From Luteimonas sp. BLCC-B24 (GTDB taxonomy: Bacteria > Pseudomonadota > Gammaproteobacteria > Xanthomonadales > Xanthomonadaceae): a stretch of DNA of 64,000 nt. The notes under the pieces were generated by a model. The model was not told the origin of the DNA, did no database searches, and saw only the letters and a list, made by a program, of their open reading frames with translations. The position numbers were made by a program, and so were the translations under genes. Numbering within the stretch: position 1 is the stretch's first letter; each line of letters starts with the position of its first letter. This document shows positions 8,811 through 18,938 of this stretch, piece after piece. The stretch lies in contig NZ_JAQQGN010000003.1 of the NCBI RefSeq assembly GCF_028550595.1, positions 362,999-426,998 on the forward strand, written 5' to 3'.

Positions 8811-10784
8811 TCAGCCGGCCGGGCAGGCGAAGGCGGTCGTGCGCGCGTCGCTGGTGCCGCGCATGCGTGCTTCGAGCGGTGCCGCCTTGCCGTACATCCG
8901 CCAGTCGTAGATCACGCTGAATGCCAGCACGCGGGCCACGTATTCGCGCGTCTCGCGATAGCTGATGGTTTCGATCCAGAGGTCCGGGTCCATGTCCGGC
9001 CGCTGCGCCAGCCAACGCCCGGTCGGCGTGGGGCCGGCGTTGTAGGCGGCGATCGCCACGTAGGGCAGGCCGTACATGTCCTTCTTCTCGCGCAGGTACG
9101 CGGTGCCGATGGCGACGTTGGTCGCGGGATCGTAGAGGCTGTCCGGGCCGCCGTAGGCCAGGCCGAGGCGACGCGCGACCGCCGCGCCGGTCGCCGGCAT
9201 CACCTGCATCAGGCCGCGCGCATCGGCGGGCGAGCGTGCATTCGGGTTGAACGTGCTCTCGGCGCGGATTTCGGCCGCCACCCAGGCCGGATCCAGCCCC
9301 TGGCGACGCGATTCGCGTTCGATCAGGGCCTGGCTGGTCAGCGGAAAGCGCAGCGTGTACAGGCGCGTTTCGTCCGGCTGACGGCCGAGGCCGAACACGC
9401 CGCGGTCGTACCAGCCGTTGTCCTGGGCCACCTGCACCGCGATGCGGCGCTGGTCGTCGTCGAAGCGGGCCAGCGCCGCCGTCCACTCGCGCGTGGCCCA
9501 GCCCGGCCGATCGATGCGATACAGCGCCATCGCACGCACGATGCCCGGGTCGGTGGCGATGCGCCGTTTCGCGGCCTCCGCCGGTGCGAAGTCCCACGGG
9601 CACAGGGCATAGGGCTGGCCGAGCCGGTCGGCGGCGAGAAAGCCGTGGAAATCGGGCTGCGTCGCCGCGCGGCGATACAGCGGCTGGGCCGCCGCGCGAT
9701 CGCCGGTGAGTTCCAGCATCCGCGCCTCGAACCAGGTCCAGCGCGACTGGGTGCGCTGCGCGGTGCCCATCAGGCGGATCGCGGCCAGCGCGGCCGCCCA
9801 GTCGCGGCGGGCCATCGCTTCGCGCACGCGCCATTCGTGCAGGCGCTCGTCGTAGGCGCTGGCCGGCACCTTCGCCAGCAGGCGGGCCGAATCGGGCAGA
9901 TACGACGCCACCGTCCACAAGGCGGCCTGGTAGAGCACCCGGCCGGTGTCGGCTTCGGTGAAACCGAGCGCCGAGGCGATCGCAGGCAGCTGCGCCTCGG
10001 CCGCCAGCGGCTGCTCCCTGGCGAAGCGCGCCAGTCCGTGCGAGGCCACGAGCCGGCTGCGCGCGGTTTTCGGCCACTGCGCGGCGCGGCCGTGCGGGGC
10101 CTGCATGAAGGCGACGTAGTCGTTGGCGAGCGCCTGTTCGGAGGCCGACAGGTTGCGCGCGATCGCGCGCATCATCGCTGCGTCCTGCTCGGCCGTGGCC
10201 AGCTCGAAGCGTTCCCAGCGCAGTGCGTCGCCCAGTTCGCCGCGCTGGGCGAGGGTCTGCAGCGGGGCGTCGCAGGTGTCGGGCAGCGATGCGCCGCTGC
10301 TGCGCCAGATCGCCTGCACGTCGCGGGTCCACTGCGCATCGATCGCGCCCGTCTTCGCGCGCGCATCGAGTTCGATGCAGCGCAGCGCGGGGCTGGTGAT
10401 CGACGGCGACCACGCCGCGCGCACACCCTGCCACTCGCCTCGGCTGGCCAGCGCGCGCAACCAGCCTTCCCGGAAGACCTCGGCCACCGGCTGGTCGGCG
10501 TGCCGGCGCATGAAGTCCTGGCCCTGGGCCACCGGCAGCGTGGCGAAGTTGCGCCGCAGCGTCGCCAGTTCCAGCCAGGCGGCAGCCGGATGCGACTGCA
10601 TCGCCGGCGCCACGGCCTGCCCACGTTCGGCGGCCTGCATCGCGGCGCGGAAGGCGGCATCGTCGCCGGCCGTCTGCGCGAGCACGGGCACGCTGCCGAC
10701 ACAGGCGAGTGTGGCGGCGAGCGACAGCGCGCAGGCGTGGCGCTTCGCGCGGGCAGCGGCGACGGGGCGGATCGGCATCGGCAT
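8811..10784 (-). CDS. slt: Soluble lytic murein transglycosylase (Slt70-like)
   Basis: A 657-residue periplasmic enzyme that cleaves the MurNAc-GlcNAc bond of peptidoglycan to form 1,6-anhydro ends. A signal peptide ends near VLAQTA. About 450 residues of alpha-superhelix follow, the doughnut of Slt70. The catalytic SLT domain shows AEIRAESTFNPNARS with the likely catalytic Glu at 509, then GLMQVMPATG, AIAAYNAGP and ETREYV. Length and order match Slt70. A TATAGT hexamer on the minus strand 27 bases before the ATG may be its -10 box. It could share a transcript with the exported orphan downstream. Confidence 0.92.
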   Translation of the reverse strand: MPMPIRPVAAARAKRHACALSLAATLACVGSVPVLAQTAGDDAAFRAAMQAAERGQAVAPAMQSHPAAAWLELATLRRNFATLPVAQGQDFMRRHADQPVAEVFREGWLRALASRGEWQGVRAAWSPSITSPALRCIELDARAKTGAIDAQWTRDVQAIWRSSGASLPDTCDAPLQTLAQRGELGDALRWERFELATAEQDAAMMRAIARNLSASEQALANDYVAFMQAPHGRAAQWPKTARSRLVASHGLARFAREQPLAAEAQLPAIASALGFTEADTGRVLYQAALWTVASYLPDSARLLAKVPASAYDERLHEWRVREAMARRDWAAALAAIRLMGTAQRTQSRWTWFEARMLELTGDRAAAQPLYRRAATQPDFHGFLAADRLGQPYALCPWDFAPAEAAKRRIATDPGIVRAMALYRIDRPGWATREWTAALARFDDDQRRIAVQVAQDNGWYDRGVFGLGRQPDETRLYTLRFPLTSQALIERESRRQGLDPAWVAAEIRAESTFNPNARSPADARGLMQVMPATGAAVARRLGLAYGGPDSLYDPATNVAIGTAYLREKKDMYGLPYVAIAAYNAGPTPTGRWLAQRPDMDPDLWIETISYRETREYVARVLAFSVIYDWRMYGKAAPLEARMRGTSDARTTAFACPAG

Positions 10785-10810
10785 CGGCGTCCTGGACTCG
10801 GGGGCCGGGG

Positions 10811-10816
10811 ACTATA
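10811..10816 (-). promoter_or_regulatory. Possible -10 box for slt
   Basis: On the minus strand the sequence reads TATAGT, a near-consensus -10 hexamer, 26 bases upstream of the slt ATG. No convincing -35 hexamer lies at 16-18 bases. Confidence 0.35.
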
Positions 10817-10967
10817 CCCAAGCCCGTCTGAAGCGCTTGTGGCATTCCGCGTCCGGCGTTCGGTGTGCGGCGCTCGCGGTGCGGGGCGCACGACACGGCC
10901 GGCCTCGCGTGGCGTGCCCTTTAGACTTGTGCGGCTGCGCACCGGTTCGCGCAGGGACTTCCGCCGG

Positions 10968-11765
10968 ATGCTGACGTGGTCGATGGTGTTGTTTCCGCTG
11001 CTGGGCGCGCTGGCCGGCGTGCTCGCCGGGCTGCTCGGCATCGGTGGCGGCCTGGTGCTGGTCACCGGCCTGGTCTGGGTGCTGCCGTTGTTCGACGTGC
11101 CGCGCGATGCCGCGATGCATGCCGCGCTCGCCACCGCGCTGGCCAGCATCATCCTGACCGGCGCCTCGTCGGCCCGTGCCCATCATCTGCGCGGCAGCGT
11201 GCTGTGGCGCACGGTGGCGTGGATGGTGCCGGGCGTGCTGGTGGGCGCGTGGCTGGGCAGCAAGGTGGCGATCCTGCTCGATGGCGAGGTACTGAAGTAC
11301 TGCGTGGTCGCCTATTGCGGCATCGCCGGCACCCAGTTGCTGCTCTCGCGCACGCCGGCCGGCGGCGGCGAGGCCGTGGTGCCGCGCGGCGTCGGCCTGA
11401 CCGGCGCGGGCGCCGGCATCGGCGCACTGTCGTCGGTGGTCGGTATCGGCGGCGGCAGCATGACCGTCCCGCTGCTGGTGTGGCTGGGCGTGTCGCCGGT
11501 GCGCGCGGTCGGCACCTCGTCGGCCCTGGGCATCTTCATCGCACTTTCGGCCGCTTCGGGCTATGCGCTGCAGGCGCCGGCCGGCGTGCTGCCGGCGCCG
11601 TCGTGGGGCTATGTCTATCTGCCGGGGGCGATCGGCATCGCCTTGGCCTCGGTGCTGGTGGCGCCCTACGGCACCCGCCTGGCGCACGCGCTCAGCGGGC
11701 GCGCGCTCAAGCGCGTGTTCGCGCTGTTCCTCTACGCCATCGGCGCGAGCCTGTTGTTCCTGTAA
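10968..11765 (+). CDS. TSUP-family (TauE/SafE) membrane permease
   Basis: A 265-residue polytopic protein of the TauE/SafE family, implicated in transport of sulfite, sulfonates or related anions. Two homologous halves are visible. The first has GLLGIGGGLVLVTGLVWVLP and ALATALASIILTGASSARAH; the second has SSVVGIGGGSMTVPLLVWLG and AVGTSSALGIFIALSAASGY. The ATG at 10968 was chosen; an alternative ATG at 10983 would start directly at the first membrane helix. TAGACT at 10922-10927 could be its -10 box. It is followed 30 bp later by an M20 amidohydrolase and they may be cotranscribed. The substrate is not determinable from sequence. Confidence 0.88.
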   Translation: MLTWSMVLFPLLGALAGVLAGLLGIGGGLVLVTGLVWVLPLFDVPRDAAMHAALATALASIILTGASSARAHHLRGSVLWRTVAWMVPGVLVGAWLGSKVAILLDGEVLKYCVVAYCGIAGTQLLLSRTPAGGGEAVVPRGVGLTGAGAGIGALSSVVGIGGGSMTVPLLVWLGVSPVRAVGTSSALGIFIALSAASGYALQAPAGVLPAPSWGYVYLPGAIGIALASVLVAPYGTRLAHALSGRALKRVFALFLYAIGASLLFL

Positions 11766-11795
11766 CCCTCTTCCGTTTTCCTCGCTGGACCCGCC

Positions 11796-12962
11796 ATGAC
11801 CGCTTCCGCTCCGAGCATTCCCGCTTCCATCGCCGCGCTGGCGCCGCAGATGACCGCCTGGCGCCGCGAGATCCACGCCTGGCCCGAGCTCGGCTTCGAG
11901 GAGGAGAAGACCTCGGCGCTGGTGATCCGTGAGTTGCAGGCGCTGGGGCTCGAGGTGCACACGGGCCTCGGCGGCACCGGCGTGGTGGCGGTGATCGACA
12001 GCGGCAGGCCCGGCCTGTCGATCGGTCTGCGCGCCGACATGGACGCGCTGCCGATGGACGAGGACAGCGACCTGCCGTTCCGCTCGCAGCGTCCCGGCGT
12101 GGCGCATACCTGCGGCCACGACGGCCATACCTCCGCGCTGCTCGGCACCGCGCGGCATCTGGCAACGCATCCGCCGGCGACCGGGCGCGTGGTGCTGATC
12201 TTCCAGCCGGCCGAGGAAGGCGGACGCGGCGCGATCCGGATGATCGAGGACGGCCTGCTGACGCGCTGGCCCTGCGACGAGGTCTACGCCTTCCACAACA
12301 TGCCGGCACTGGCGACCGGCGAGGCCAGCGTGCGCAGCGGTGCCACGCTGCAGTCGCTGGCGGTGTTCGAGATCGCGATCGAAGGCGTCGGCGGCCACGC
12401 CGCCGCGCCGCACCGCGCGACCGATCCGCTGCAGGTCGCCGCGCGGCTGGCAGTGGACATTCCGGCCATCGTCGGCCGGCATATCGACCCGATGGAGGCG
12501 GCGCTGATCAACGTCGGCTCGCTGCAGGCCGGCACCACCCACAACATCATTCCGGCGACGGCCACGCTCAGCGGCACGCTGCGCGCGCTGTCGAACGACG
12601 TGCACGAGGAACTGCTCAAGCGGCTGCGCGCGCTGTGCGAGGGCCATGCACAGATCGCCGGCTGCCGCATCGACCTGCGGATCCCGCACGCCTGCCCGCC
12701 CTGCGTCAACGCACCGGTGCAGGCCGCGCTGGCCGCGGAGGCGATCGCCGACGTGCTCGGCGCCGATCACGTGAAAACCGACCTGCGGCCGTATCCGTTC
12801 TCCGACGATTTCTCCTACATGCTCGAACAGTGGCCGGGCGCCTACCTGTTCCTCGGCATGGACAGCGCGATGTGCCATCACCCGACGTTCCGTTTCGACG
12901 ACGGCCTGCTGCCGGTCGCGGCCGCGGTGTTCGACCGCATCGTGCGACGGCGTCTGGGATGA
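11796..12962 (+). CDS. M20D-family amidohydrolase (hippurate/N-acyl-amino-acid hydrolase type)
   Basis: A 388-residue zinc-dependent aminoacylase of the M20D subfamily. It hydrolyses N-acyl, benzoyl or indole-acetyl amino acids, and sometimes N-acetyl-diaminopimelate. Metal-site motifs are HTCGHDGHT (Cys106 and His108), FQPAEEGG with the catalytic Glu pair near 140-141, HN at the AFHNMPA segment and the C-terminal CHHP. The dimerisation domain motif [10 protein letters not shown] is intact. Length is normal and no signal peptide is seen, so it is cytoplasmic. It lies 30 bp behind the TSUP gene. The exact acyl substrate cannot be told. Confidence 0.9.
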   Translation: MTASAPSIPASIAALAPQMTAWRREIHAWPELGFEEEKTSALVIRELQALGLEVHTGLGGTGVVAVIDSGRPGLSIGLRADMDALPMDEDSDLPFRSQRPGVAHTCGHDGHTSALLGTARHLATHPPATGRVVLIFQPAEEGGRGAIRMIEDGLLTRWPCDEVYAFHNMPALATGEASVRSGATLQSLAVFEIAIEGVGGHAAAPHRATDPLQVAARLAVDIPAIVGRHIDPMEAALINVGSLQAGTTHNIIPATATLSGTLRALSNDVHEELLKRLRALCEGHAQIAGCRIDLRIPHACPPCVNAPVQAALAAEAIADVLGADHVKTDLRPYPFSDDFSYMLEQWPGAYLFLGMDSAMCHHPTFRFDDGLLPVAAAVFDRIVRRRLG

Positions 12963-13065
12963 TGCCGCGCGCGCGTGCCTGCGGACCTCGGCACGCGCCG
13001 ACGGGCGGCGTACCCTGTGCACCGCGCCGCAGGTCCCGCGGCGCGTCGTCTTCCGCGAGTGCCCC

Positions 13066-14184
13066 ATGTCCCAGCGCGACTGGGTGGCCCAGGCCATCCG
13101 CAAGATCGAGGCCGATTTCAACCGCTCGGCCGACACCCATCTGATTCCGCTCGCGTTGCCGGGCTTTCCCGGCATCGACGTCTATCTCAAGGACGAATCC
13201 AGCCACCCGACCGGCAGCCTCAAGCACCGGCTCGCGCGTTCGCTGTTCCTCTACGCGCTGGCCAACGGCTGGCTGCACGCGGGCAGCACGGTGGTGGAGG
13301 CGTCGAGCGGCTCGACCGCGGTGTCGGAGGCCTATTTCGCGCGGCTGCTGGGGCTGCCGTTCGTCGCGGTGATGCCGGCCTCGACCTCCCCGGAGAAGAT
13401 CGCCGCGATCGAATTCCACGGTGGCCGCTGTCATCTGGTGCCGAGCGCCTGCGGCATCGCCGCCGAATCCGCGCGCCTGGCGCGCGAGACCGGGGGTCAT
13501 TTCATGGACCAGTTCACCTACGCCGAGCGGGCCACGGACTGGCGCGCGAACAACAACATCGCCGAGTCGATCTTCAAGCAGATGGAGAAGGAGGCGCATC
13601 CGGTGCCGGCGTGGATCGTCTGCAGTGCGGGCACCGGCGGCACCAGCGCGACGATCGGCCGCTATGCGCGCTACCGCGGTTTCGAGACCGACGTGCTGTG
13701 CGCCGATCCCGAGCACTCGGCCTTCTTCGATCACTACGTGCGCAGCCTGGCGGGCGCCTCGGCCCACGATGACGTGGCGCCGGCACCGCCGTCGCGCATC
13801 GAGGGCATCGGACGGCCGCGGGCGGAGCCGAGTTTCATCCCCGGCTGCGTCGAGGCGATGGTCAAGGTGCCCGATGTCCTGAGCCTGGCCGCGATGCGCT
13901 ACGTCAACGCGCGGCTCGGGCGCAAGGTCGGCGGCTCCACCGGCACCAACGTCATCGGCGTGCTGCAGGTGGCCGAGGCGATGCGCGCCGCCGGCCAGGC
14001 CGGCTCGATCGTGACGATTCTCTGCGACGGCGGCGAGCGCTATGCGCACAGCTACTACAACCCGGCCTGGCTGCAGGCGCAGGGGTTCGACATGGCTGCC
14101 GCCGACGCCGTCGTCCGCGCGAGTGCCGAGACGGGCGCGGCACTGCCGCCGCTGGGGCTCGCGCGGCGCTCGGGCGATCACTGA
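13066..14184 (+). CDS. PLP-dependent cysteine synthase-fold enzyme, Cds1-like
   Basis: A 372-residue fold-type II PLP enzyme. The lysine that forms the internal aldimine is in [13 protein letters not shown] (Lys53), preceded by LKDES. The substrate loop [12 protein letters not shown] and the phosphate-binding glycine loop [12 protein letters not shown] are present. The family resembles Mycobacterium Cds1 (L-cysteine desulfhydrase, releasing H2S, pyruvate and ammonia) more than CysK or CysM. I base this on the N-terminal [19 protein letters not shown] and the long N-terminal arm. A cysteine-handling role is likely; desulfhydrase rather than synthase activity is an inference. Confidence 0.82.
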   Translation: MSQRDWVAQAIRKIEADFNRSADTHLIPLALPGFPGIDVYLKDESSHPTGSLKHRLARSLFLYALANGWLHAGSTVVEASSGSTAVSEAYFARLLGLPFVAVMPASTSPEKIAAIEFHGGRCHLVPSACGIAAESARLARETGGHFMDQFTYAERATDWRANNNIAESIFKQMEKEAHPVPAWIVCSAGTGGTSATIGRYARYRGFETDVLCADPEHSAFFDHYVRSLAGASAHDDVAPAPPSRIEGIGRPRAEPSFIPGCVEAMVKVPDVLSLAAMRYVNARLGRKVGGSTGTNVIGVLQVAEAMRAAGQAGSIVTILCDGGERYAHSYYNPAWLQAQGFDMAAADAVVRASAETGAALPPLGLARRSGDH

Positions 14185-14191
14185 CGTCAAG

Positions 14192-14207
14192 CTGGGGTTG
14201 ACCCCAG
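14192..14207. terminator. Short hairpin after the Cds1-like gene
   Basis: CTGGGGT and ACCCCAG form a 7-bp inverted repeat with a 2-base centre, 8 bases past the stop codon. It is followed by a mixed sequence without a U-run, so it is at best a weak terminator or mRNA-end hairpin. Confidence 0.3.
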
Positions 14208-14293
14208 GTGCAGCCAGGTTAAGGATTCGTTACAACCACATGGCCGGCGACACGGGGACGCCGGCGACCCCTCACCCAGCACGGAGCGCCTGC

Positions 14294-17218
14294 ATGACCG
14301 CGATTCCCCCACGCCACCGGTTGACCGCCGGGGTCCACCTGTCCCTGATGATGCTGATCGCGCCGGCAGTCGCGGCCCAGGATGCGCCGCCGACCGCCCA
14401 GGAGGCGCGCACGCTCGACACCGTCCAGGTCACCGGCTCGCGCATCCGCAAGGCCGAGATGGAGACCGCGGTGCCGGTGCAGGTCCTCACGCGCGAGGAC
14501 ATCCAGCGCACCGGTTTCAGCTCCGTCGCCGACATCGTGCAGAACCTCACGGCCTCGGGCGCGGCGCTCAATACCAAGTTCAATTCCAGCGGCAACTTCG
14601 GCTTTCCGCCCGACGGCGGCGGCGTCGGCGCGGGTGCGGCGACGGTCGATCTGCGCCATCTCGGCGCCAAGCGCGTGCTGGTGCTGGTCGACGGCATCCG
14701 CTGGGTCAACGAATCCTCCGGCTCGGGCGTGGGCGCAGCGGTCGATCTCAACACGATCCCGCTGGCGCTGATCGAGCGCATCGAGGTGCTGGAGGACGGC
14801 GCCTCGTCGATCTACGGCTCCGATGCGATCGCCGGCGTGGTCAACATCATCACCCGGCGCGATGCGCAGGGCGGCAGCCTCGACCTGAACTACGGCGAGT
14901 ACCAGGACCTCGGCGGCGGCACCTGGGGCGCGGACCTGGGCTGGGGCGGCAGCAACGACCGCGCGCAGTGGTTCGCCGGCGCGTCGTACTTCCGCCAGCG
15001 CGAGATCTCGTCGGCACGCTTCGCCAATGCCAGCGTGCCGGTGCCCGGCACGGGCCTGGCGAACGGCAGCTCGGCCACGCCGGGCGGGCGCTTCGTGTTC
15101 GCGCCTCCTGGCGGCAACGACACCCTCGGCGGCCTGTGCCCGCTGGCCACCGATGCCGCGGGCAATCCGATTCCCGGCAGCGCCACCTGCAACATCACCC
15201 TGCCCAACGGCGCGAGTTTCCCCGGCGGCGCGGACGTCGACGACTTCATCCCGTTCACCACCGCCAACCGCTACAACTTCGCGCCCAACAACCTGTTGCT
15301 CACCCCATCGGAGCGCAAGTCGGTGTTCGGCCAGGTGCGCTTCGAGTTCACGCCGCAGGTCTCGGGCTTCGCGCGCGTGCTCTACAACGCGCGCACCTCG
15401 TCCAACCAGGCCGCCCCCGAGCCGTTCTTCCTCGGCACCGATGCCGGCGTGTACAACCCCTACGCCGAAAGCACGCTGGTGATCTCGGCGCGCAATCCCT
15501 TCAATCCCTTCGGCTTCGACCTGACCACGGTGGGCGACGACGCCAACCTGTTCCTGCTCGGCCGGCGTCCGGTCGAAGGCGGTCCGCGCCGCTACACCCA
15601 GGACGTGAAGACCTGGTACGCCGCCGGCGGCCTGGAAGGCACGTTCGGCGTGGGCATGCGCACCTGGAACTGGGACGTCAACCTGATGCGCAGCGAAAGC
15701 CGCGCCGAGCAGGTCAACACCGGCAGCTACAACATCCGCCGGATCAACGAGGCGCTGGGCGATCCGGACGTCTGCGCGACGATCGCCGGCTGCACCCCGC
15801 TGAACCTGTTCGGCGGGCCCGGCACGATCACCCCGGCGATGCTCGCCTTCATCCAGCCCGTGGTGCGCGACGAGAGCCGCAACACCCTGAGCCTGGCCTC
15901 GGCCAACGTCACCGGCGACCTGTTCCAGCTGCCGGCCGGCGCGTTCTCGTTCGCGGCCGGTCTCGAGTACCGCAAGTACGAGGGCAGCTACACGCCCGAC
16001 CCGATCACCGTCGCCGGCGAGTACAACGGCGTGCCGTCCGGCCCGACCCGCGGCGACTACGACGTCAACGAGGCCTACGCCGAAGTCAGCGTGCCGCTGA
16101 TGCGCGACACCGTGTTCGGCGAGACCCTCGATCTCAGCCTCGCCGGCCGTTATTCCGACTACTCGACCTTCGGCGGCGAGAGCACCGGCAAGATCGGCCT
16201 GCGCTGGCAGCCGGTCGACGAACTGCTGCTGCGCATGAGTTACGCCGAAGGCTTCCGCGCCCCGTCGATCGGCGAGCTCTACGGCACGCTGAGCCGCTTC
16301 GACGCGACCCTGGTCGACCCGTGCTCGGGCGCCGCGGTGCCGTCACCGGCCTGCGCGGCGGACGGCGTGCCGGCCGGTTACGAGCAGACCAATTCGCAGA
16401 TCTCGCTGGTCACCTCGGGCAATGCCGATCTGCAGCCCGAGCGCAGTCGCAGCCTGATGGTGGGATCGGTGTGGAGCCCGTCGTTCGCCGACGAGGTGTC
16501 GTGGTCGGACCGGCTGGATCTCGGCGTGACCTTCTATCGCCACCACATCACCGACGCGATCCAGGCGCCCGATGCCCAGGCGATCCTCGAGCGCTGCATC
16601 GCCACGCGCGAGCCGGCCGCCTGCGCGTCCTACGACCGCAGCGACCGCGGCCAGATCATCCGCTTCGACGCCATCCTGGCCAATCTCGGCACGATCAAGA
16701 CCGACGGCTGGGATTTCACCGCGGCCTGGACGCTGCCCGCCCGCGACTGGGGCCGGCTGCGCTTCGACGCCAAGGCCACCTGGGTGACCCGCTACGAGCT
16801 GGTCAACGAATCCGGCGATGCCGAGCCGCGGCGCCCGGGCGTGGAGGTCAACAACAGCGCGATTCCGGAATGGACCGGCACCCTGGTCACCGACTGGACC
16901 CGCGGTCCCTGGTCGCTGGCGTGGACGCTGCGCTACATCGACCGGCTCACCGAGTCCTGCGGCGGCGCGAACGGGTTCGCGATCTGCGACGACAGCGCCA
17001 ACGACGTCAACGCCCTCGGCGCCACCACCTACCACGACCTGCAACTGGCCTGGCACAACACCGCGTGGCTCAAGGGCACGCGGCTGAGCGTGGGCGTCAA
17101 CAACCTCACCGGCAAGGAACCGCCGGTGTGTCTGAGCTGCAGCCTCAACGGCTACGACGCTTCGACCTACGACCTGCCGGGCCGCTACTGGTACGCGCGC
17201 GTGGGCTTCGACTTCTGA
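14294..17218 (+). CDS. TonB-dependent outer-membrane receptor
   Basis: A 974-residue TonB-dependent receptor. The ATG lies after GGAG and opens a signal peptide ending APAVAAQ. A TonB box-like [11 protein letters not shown] follows. The plug domain contains [51 protein letters not shown]. The rest is a beta barrel that ends in an aromatic (WYARVGFDF), as outer-membrane porin-like barrels do. Paired cysteines in extracellular loops (for example DPCSG with PACAAD, and CATIAGC) suggest loop disulfides. This large class in Xanthomonadaceae imports siderophores, carbohydrates or peptides. No neighbouring gene points to the ligand. Confidence 0.93.
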   Translation: MTAIPPRHRLTAGVHLSLMMLIAPAVAAQDAPPTAQEARTLDTVQVTGSRIRKAEMETAVPVQVLTREDIQRTGFSSVADIVQNLTASGAALNTKFNSSGNFGFPPDGGGVGAGAATVDLRHLGAKRVLVLVDGIRWVNESSGSGVGAAVDLNTIPLALIERIEVLEDGASSIYGSDAIAGVVNIITRRDAQGGSLDLNYGEYQDLGGGTWGADLGWGGSNDRAQWFAGASYFRQREISSARFANASVPVPGTGLANGSSATPGGRFVFAPPGGNDTLGGLCPLATDAAGNPIPGSATCNITLPNGASFPGGADVDDFIPFTTANRYNFAPNNLLLTPSERKSVFGQVRFEFTPQVSGFARVLYNARTSSNQAAPEPFFLGTDAGVYNPYAESTLVISARNPFNPFGFDLTTVGDDANLFLLGRRPVEGGPRRYTQDVKTWYAAGGLEGTFGVGMRTWNWDVNLMRSESRAEQVNTGSYNIRRINEALGDPDVCATIAGCTPLNLFGGPGTITPAMLAFIQPVVRDESRNTLSLASANVTGDLFQLPAGAFSFAAGLEYRKYEGSYTPDPITVAGEYNGVPSGPTRGDYDVNEAYAEVSVPLMRDTVFGETLDLSLAGRYSDYSTFGGESTGKIGLRWQPVDELLLRMSYAEGFRAPSIGELYGTLSRFDATLVDPCSGAAVPSPACAADGVPAGYEQTNSQISLVTSGNADLQPERSRSLMVGSVWSPSFADEVSWSDRLDLGVTFYRHHITDAIQAPDAQAILERCIATREPAACASYDRSDRGQIIRFDAILANLGTIKTDGWDFTAAWTLPARDWGRLRFDAKATWVTRYELVNESGDAEPRRPGVEVNNSAIPEWTGTLVTDWTRGPWSLAWTLRYIDRLTESCGGANGFAICDDSANDVNALGATTYHDLQLAWHNTAWLKGTRLSVGVNNLTGKEPPVCLSCSLNGYDASTYDLPGRYWYARVGFDF

Positions 17219-17233
17219 GCCGGCACGTCCGCG

Positions 17234-17255
17234 CCGGTGGCCGTGGAGCCACCGG
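17234..17255. terminator. Stem-loop between convergent genes
   Basis: CCGGTGGC and GCCACCGG are perfect 8-bp arms around a 6-base loop. They lie between the stop of the TonB receptor gene (17218) and the stop of the minus-strand endonuclease/phosphatase gene (17263). Symmetric position suggests a shared terminator, though no U-run follows. Confidence 0.4.
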
Positions 17256-17262
17256 TGCGGAG

Positions 17263-18054
17263 TCAGCGCTCCAGCGCGTGGCCGGGAACGACGAGCTCGG
17301 TCGACAGCGCGAGGTGATCCGAGAACGCCGCAGGCAGTGCCTGGGTGTTCGCGCACTGCAGGTTGCCGGTGACCAGGATGTGGTCGATCGCGCGCTGCGG
17401 ACGCCAGCTCGGGAAGGTGTGCACCGCGCAGGCCGGCGGTTGCAGGCCGGTGCCGCGGTAGAGCACGTCCATCTCGGCGCAATCGGAGGTGCAGTTGAAG
17501 TCGCCCATCAGCACCGCGTGCGGATGGTCCGACAGCACCTCGGCAATGAACGCCAGCTGCGAGCGCCGTGACTGCGCCCCCAGCGACAGGTGCGCCACCG
17601 CGACCGTCAGGCCCGCGTCGCCCTCGCCGAAGCGACTGATCAGCACGCCGCGCCCGCCGATGCGGCCGGGCAGGGCGTGGTTGATGACCTCGAGCGGCTC
17701 CAGCCGGCTCAGCAGGCCGTTCGCGCTCGACGCCACCGCGCCGACGCGGCGGTTGGGCTGGTGGCTCCAGTACTCGAAGCCGGCGCGTTCGGCCAGGTAG
17801 TGGGTCTGGTTGGTGAAGCCCGAACGCAGGCTGCCGGGGTCCGCCTCCTGCAGGCCGACGATGTCGTGCTGGCCGGCCAGCGCCGCGATCGCGTCGAGCG
17901 CGGTGCGCTTGCCGGTCGGCAGCACGTGCGACCAGCTGCGCGTGGCGTAGTCGCTGTAGCGGCGCGTGCTCGAACCGGCCTGGATGTTCGCGCTGAGCAG
18001 CTTCAGCCGCCGCGCACCGTCGGCCGCGGGGCCGGGGGAGGGGGACGCGTTCAC
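17263..18054 (-). CDS. Endonuclease/exonuclease/phosphatase-family protein
   Basis: A 263-residue protein of the DNase I-like EEP fold. Characteristic residues are LLSANIQAG (metal-side Asn), GLQEAD (the Mg-binding Glu), HLSLG, MGDFNC (Asp/Asn pair) and IDHILV plus FSDHLAL (the His-Asp end). The start is a GTG 10 bp after the stop of the upstream dsbA-like gene, so it is the last gene of a four-gene minus-strand operon with cytochrome c4 and two DsbA proteins. No signal peptide is evident. The substrate could be a nucleic acid, a phospholipid head group or another phosphodiester. Confidence 0.88.
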   Translation of the reverse strand: MNASPSPGPAADGARRLKLLSANIQAGSSTRRYSDYATRSWSHVLPTGKRTALDAIAALAGQHDIVGLQEADPGSLRSGFTNQTHYLAERAGFEYWSHQPNRRVGAVASSANGLLSRLEPLEVINHALPGRIGGRGVLISRFGEGDAGLTVAVAHLSLGAQSRRSQLAFIAEVLSDHPHAVLMGDFNCTSDCAEMDVLYRGTGLQPPACAVHTFPSWRPQRAIDHILVTGNLQCANTQALPAAFSDHLALSTELVVPGHALER

Positions 18055-18064
18055 GACCGGACGC

Positions 18065-18898
18065 TTACTGCGCCGCGCGCTCCATCGCGACCAGGTGGTC
18101 GGTGATGCGCAGCAGGTCTTCCAGCGAGCGGCCGCCGATCACGCGGTACTTGCCGTTGACCACGATGGTGGGCGTGGCGTCGACGCCGCTGCGGGTCGCG
18201 AACTGGCGCGCGCGGCCGAGGTTGGCGTTGACCGCGAAGCTCTGCATCGTGCTGCGCAGGCGATCGGCATCGACGCCCAGGCCGCCGTAGAACGCGACGA
18301 TGCTGTCGGCGTCGGCGTTCTGGCGCAGCTTGCGTTCGATGTGGATGGCGTTGAACGTGGCCGCGTGGGTGCGCTCCAGCGTGCCCATGGCCTGGGACGC
18401 GTAGAACGCGCGCGGGAACTGGTCGCGCTCGTCGAACACCGCCGGCACCGCGACGAAGTTCACATCGGCCGGCAGGCGGGCCTTCCAGGCGCTGACCAGC
18501 GGCTCGAACGCCGCGCAGTGGCCGCACCAGTAGGCGAACACCTCGGCGACCTCGATGCCGGCGCCCTGGGCGAAGGGCTGACCGTTGTCGATCACCACGT
18601 AATCGGTGCCGGCCACTGGTGCGGGCCCTTCGGGCGCGCGGATCGGCGCATCGGACGCCGTCGACGGTGCGGCCGGCGACGCGGCCTCGCCTGCCGCCGC
18701 GCCGGTCTCGGGCGCGGTGCCGCCGGGCGCCGTGGTGGCGTCGCCGGGGCTGGCGGCGGCCGGGGCGACCTGTTCGGTGCCGGCAGCGGCGTCCGCCGAT
18801 GCGGCCGGCGCCGCCGCGGTATCGGGCTGCTGGGTGCAGGCCGCCAGGAGGACGGGAGCGAGCAGCAAGAGCAGGGAGCGGCGGACGGTCATGGGCAT
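18065..18898 (-). CDS. dsbA: DsbA-like thiol:disulfide oxidoreductase, lipoprotein with CGHC
   Basis: A 277-residue periplasmic thioredoxin-fold oxidoreductase. The N-terminus has a lipoprotein signal ending LLAAC, so it is probably anchored by lipidated cysteine. About 75 residues of Ala/Pro/Thr-rich linker follow. The DsbA domain has EVFAYWCGHCAAFEPL, the helical insertion, and the cis-Pro loop GVDATPTIVVNG. The active site C-G-H-C is typical of DsbL/DsbA. The start at 18898 has GAGAGA directly upstream; an ATG 6 bases later is equally possible. It is third in the operon c4 - dsbA - dsbA - EEP, 40 bp after the first dsbA. Confidence 0.88.
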   Translation of the reverse strand: MPMTVRRSLLLLLAPVLLAACTQQPDTAAAPAASADAAAGTEQVAPAAASPGDATTAPGGTAPETGAAAGEAASPAAPSTASDAPIRAPEGPAPVAGTDYVVIDNGQPFAQGAGIEVAEVFAYWCGHCAAFEPLVSAWKARLPADVNFVAVPAVFDERDQFPRAFYASQAMGTLERTHAATFNAIHIERKLRQNADADSIVAFYGGLGVDADRLRSTMQSFAVNANLGRARQFATRSGVDATPTIVVNGKYRVIGGRSLEDLLRITDHLVAMERAAQ

Positions 18899-18938
18899 TC
18901 TCTCGTGGATGGAGTGCAGGCCGGCAGGCGGCGTGGAA

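Noticed and set aside
10812..13175. Very long minus-strand open frame (over 780 codons) opposite the TSUP and M20 genes
   Set aside because: Rich in Arg, Gln, His and Ala without domains; it is the antisense shadow of two well-defined plus-strand genes in high-GC DNA.
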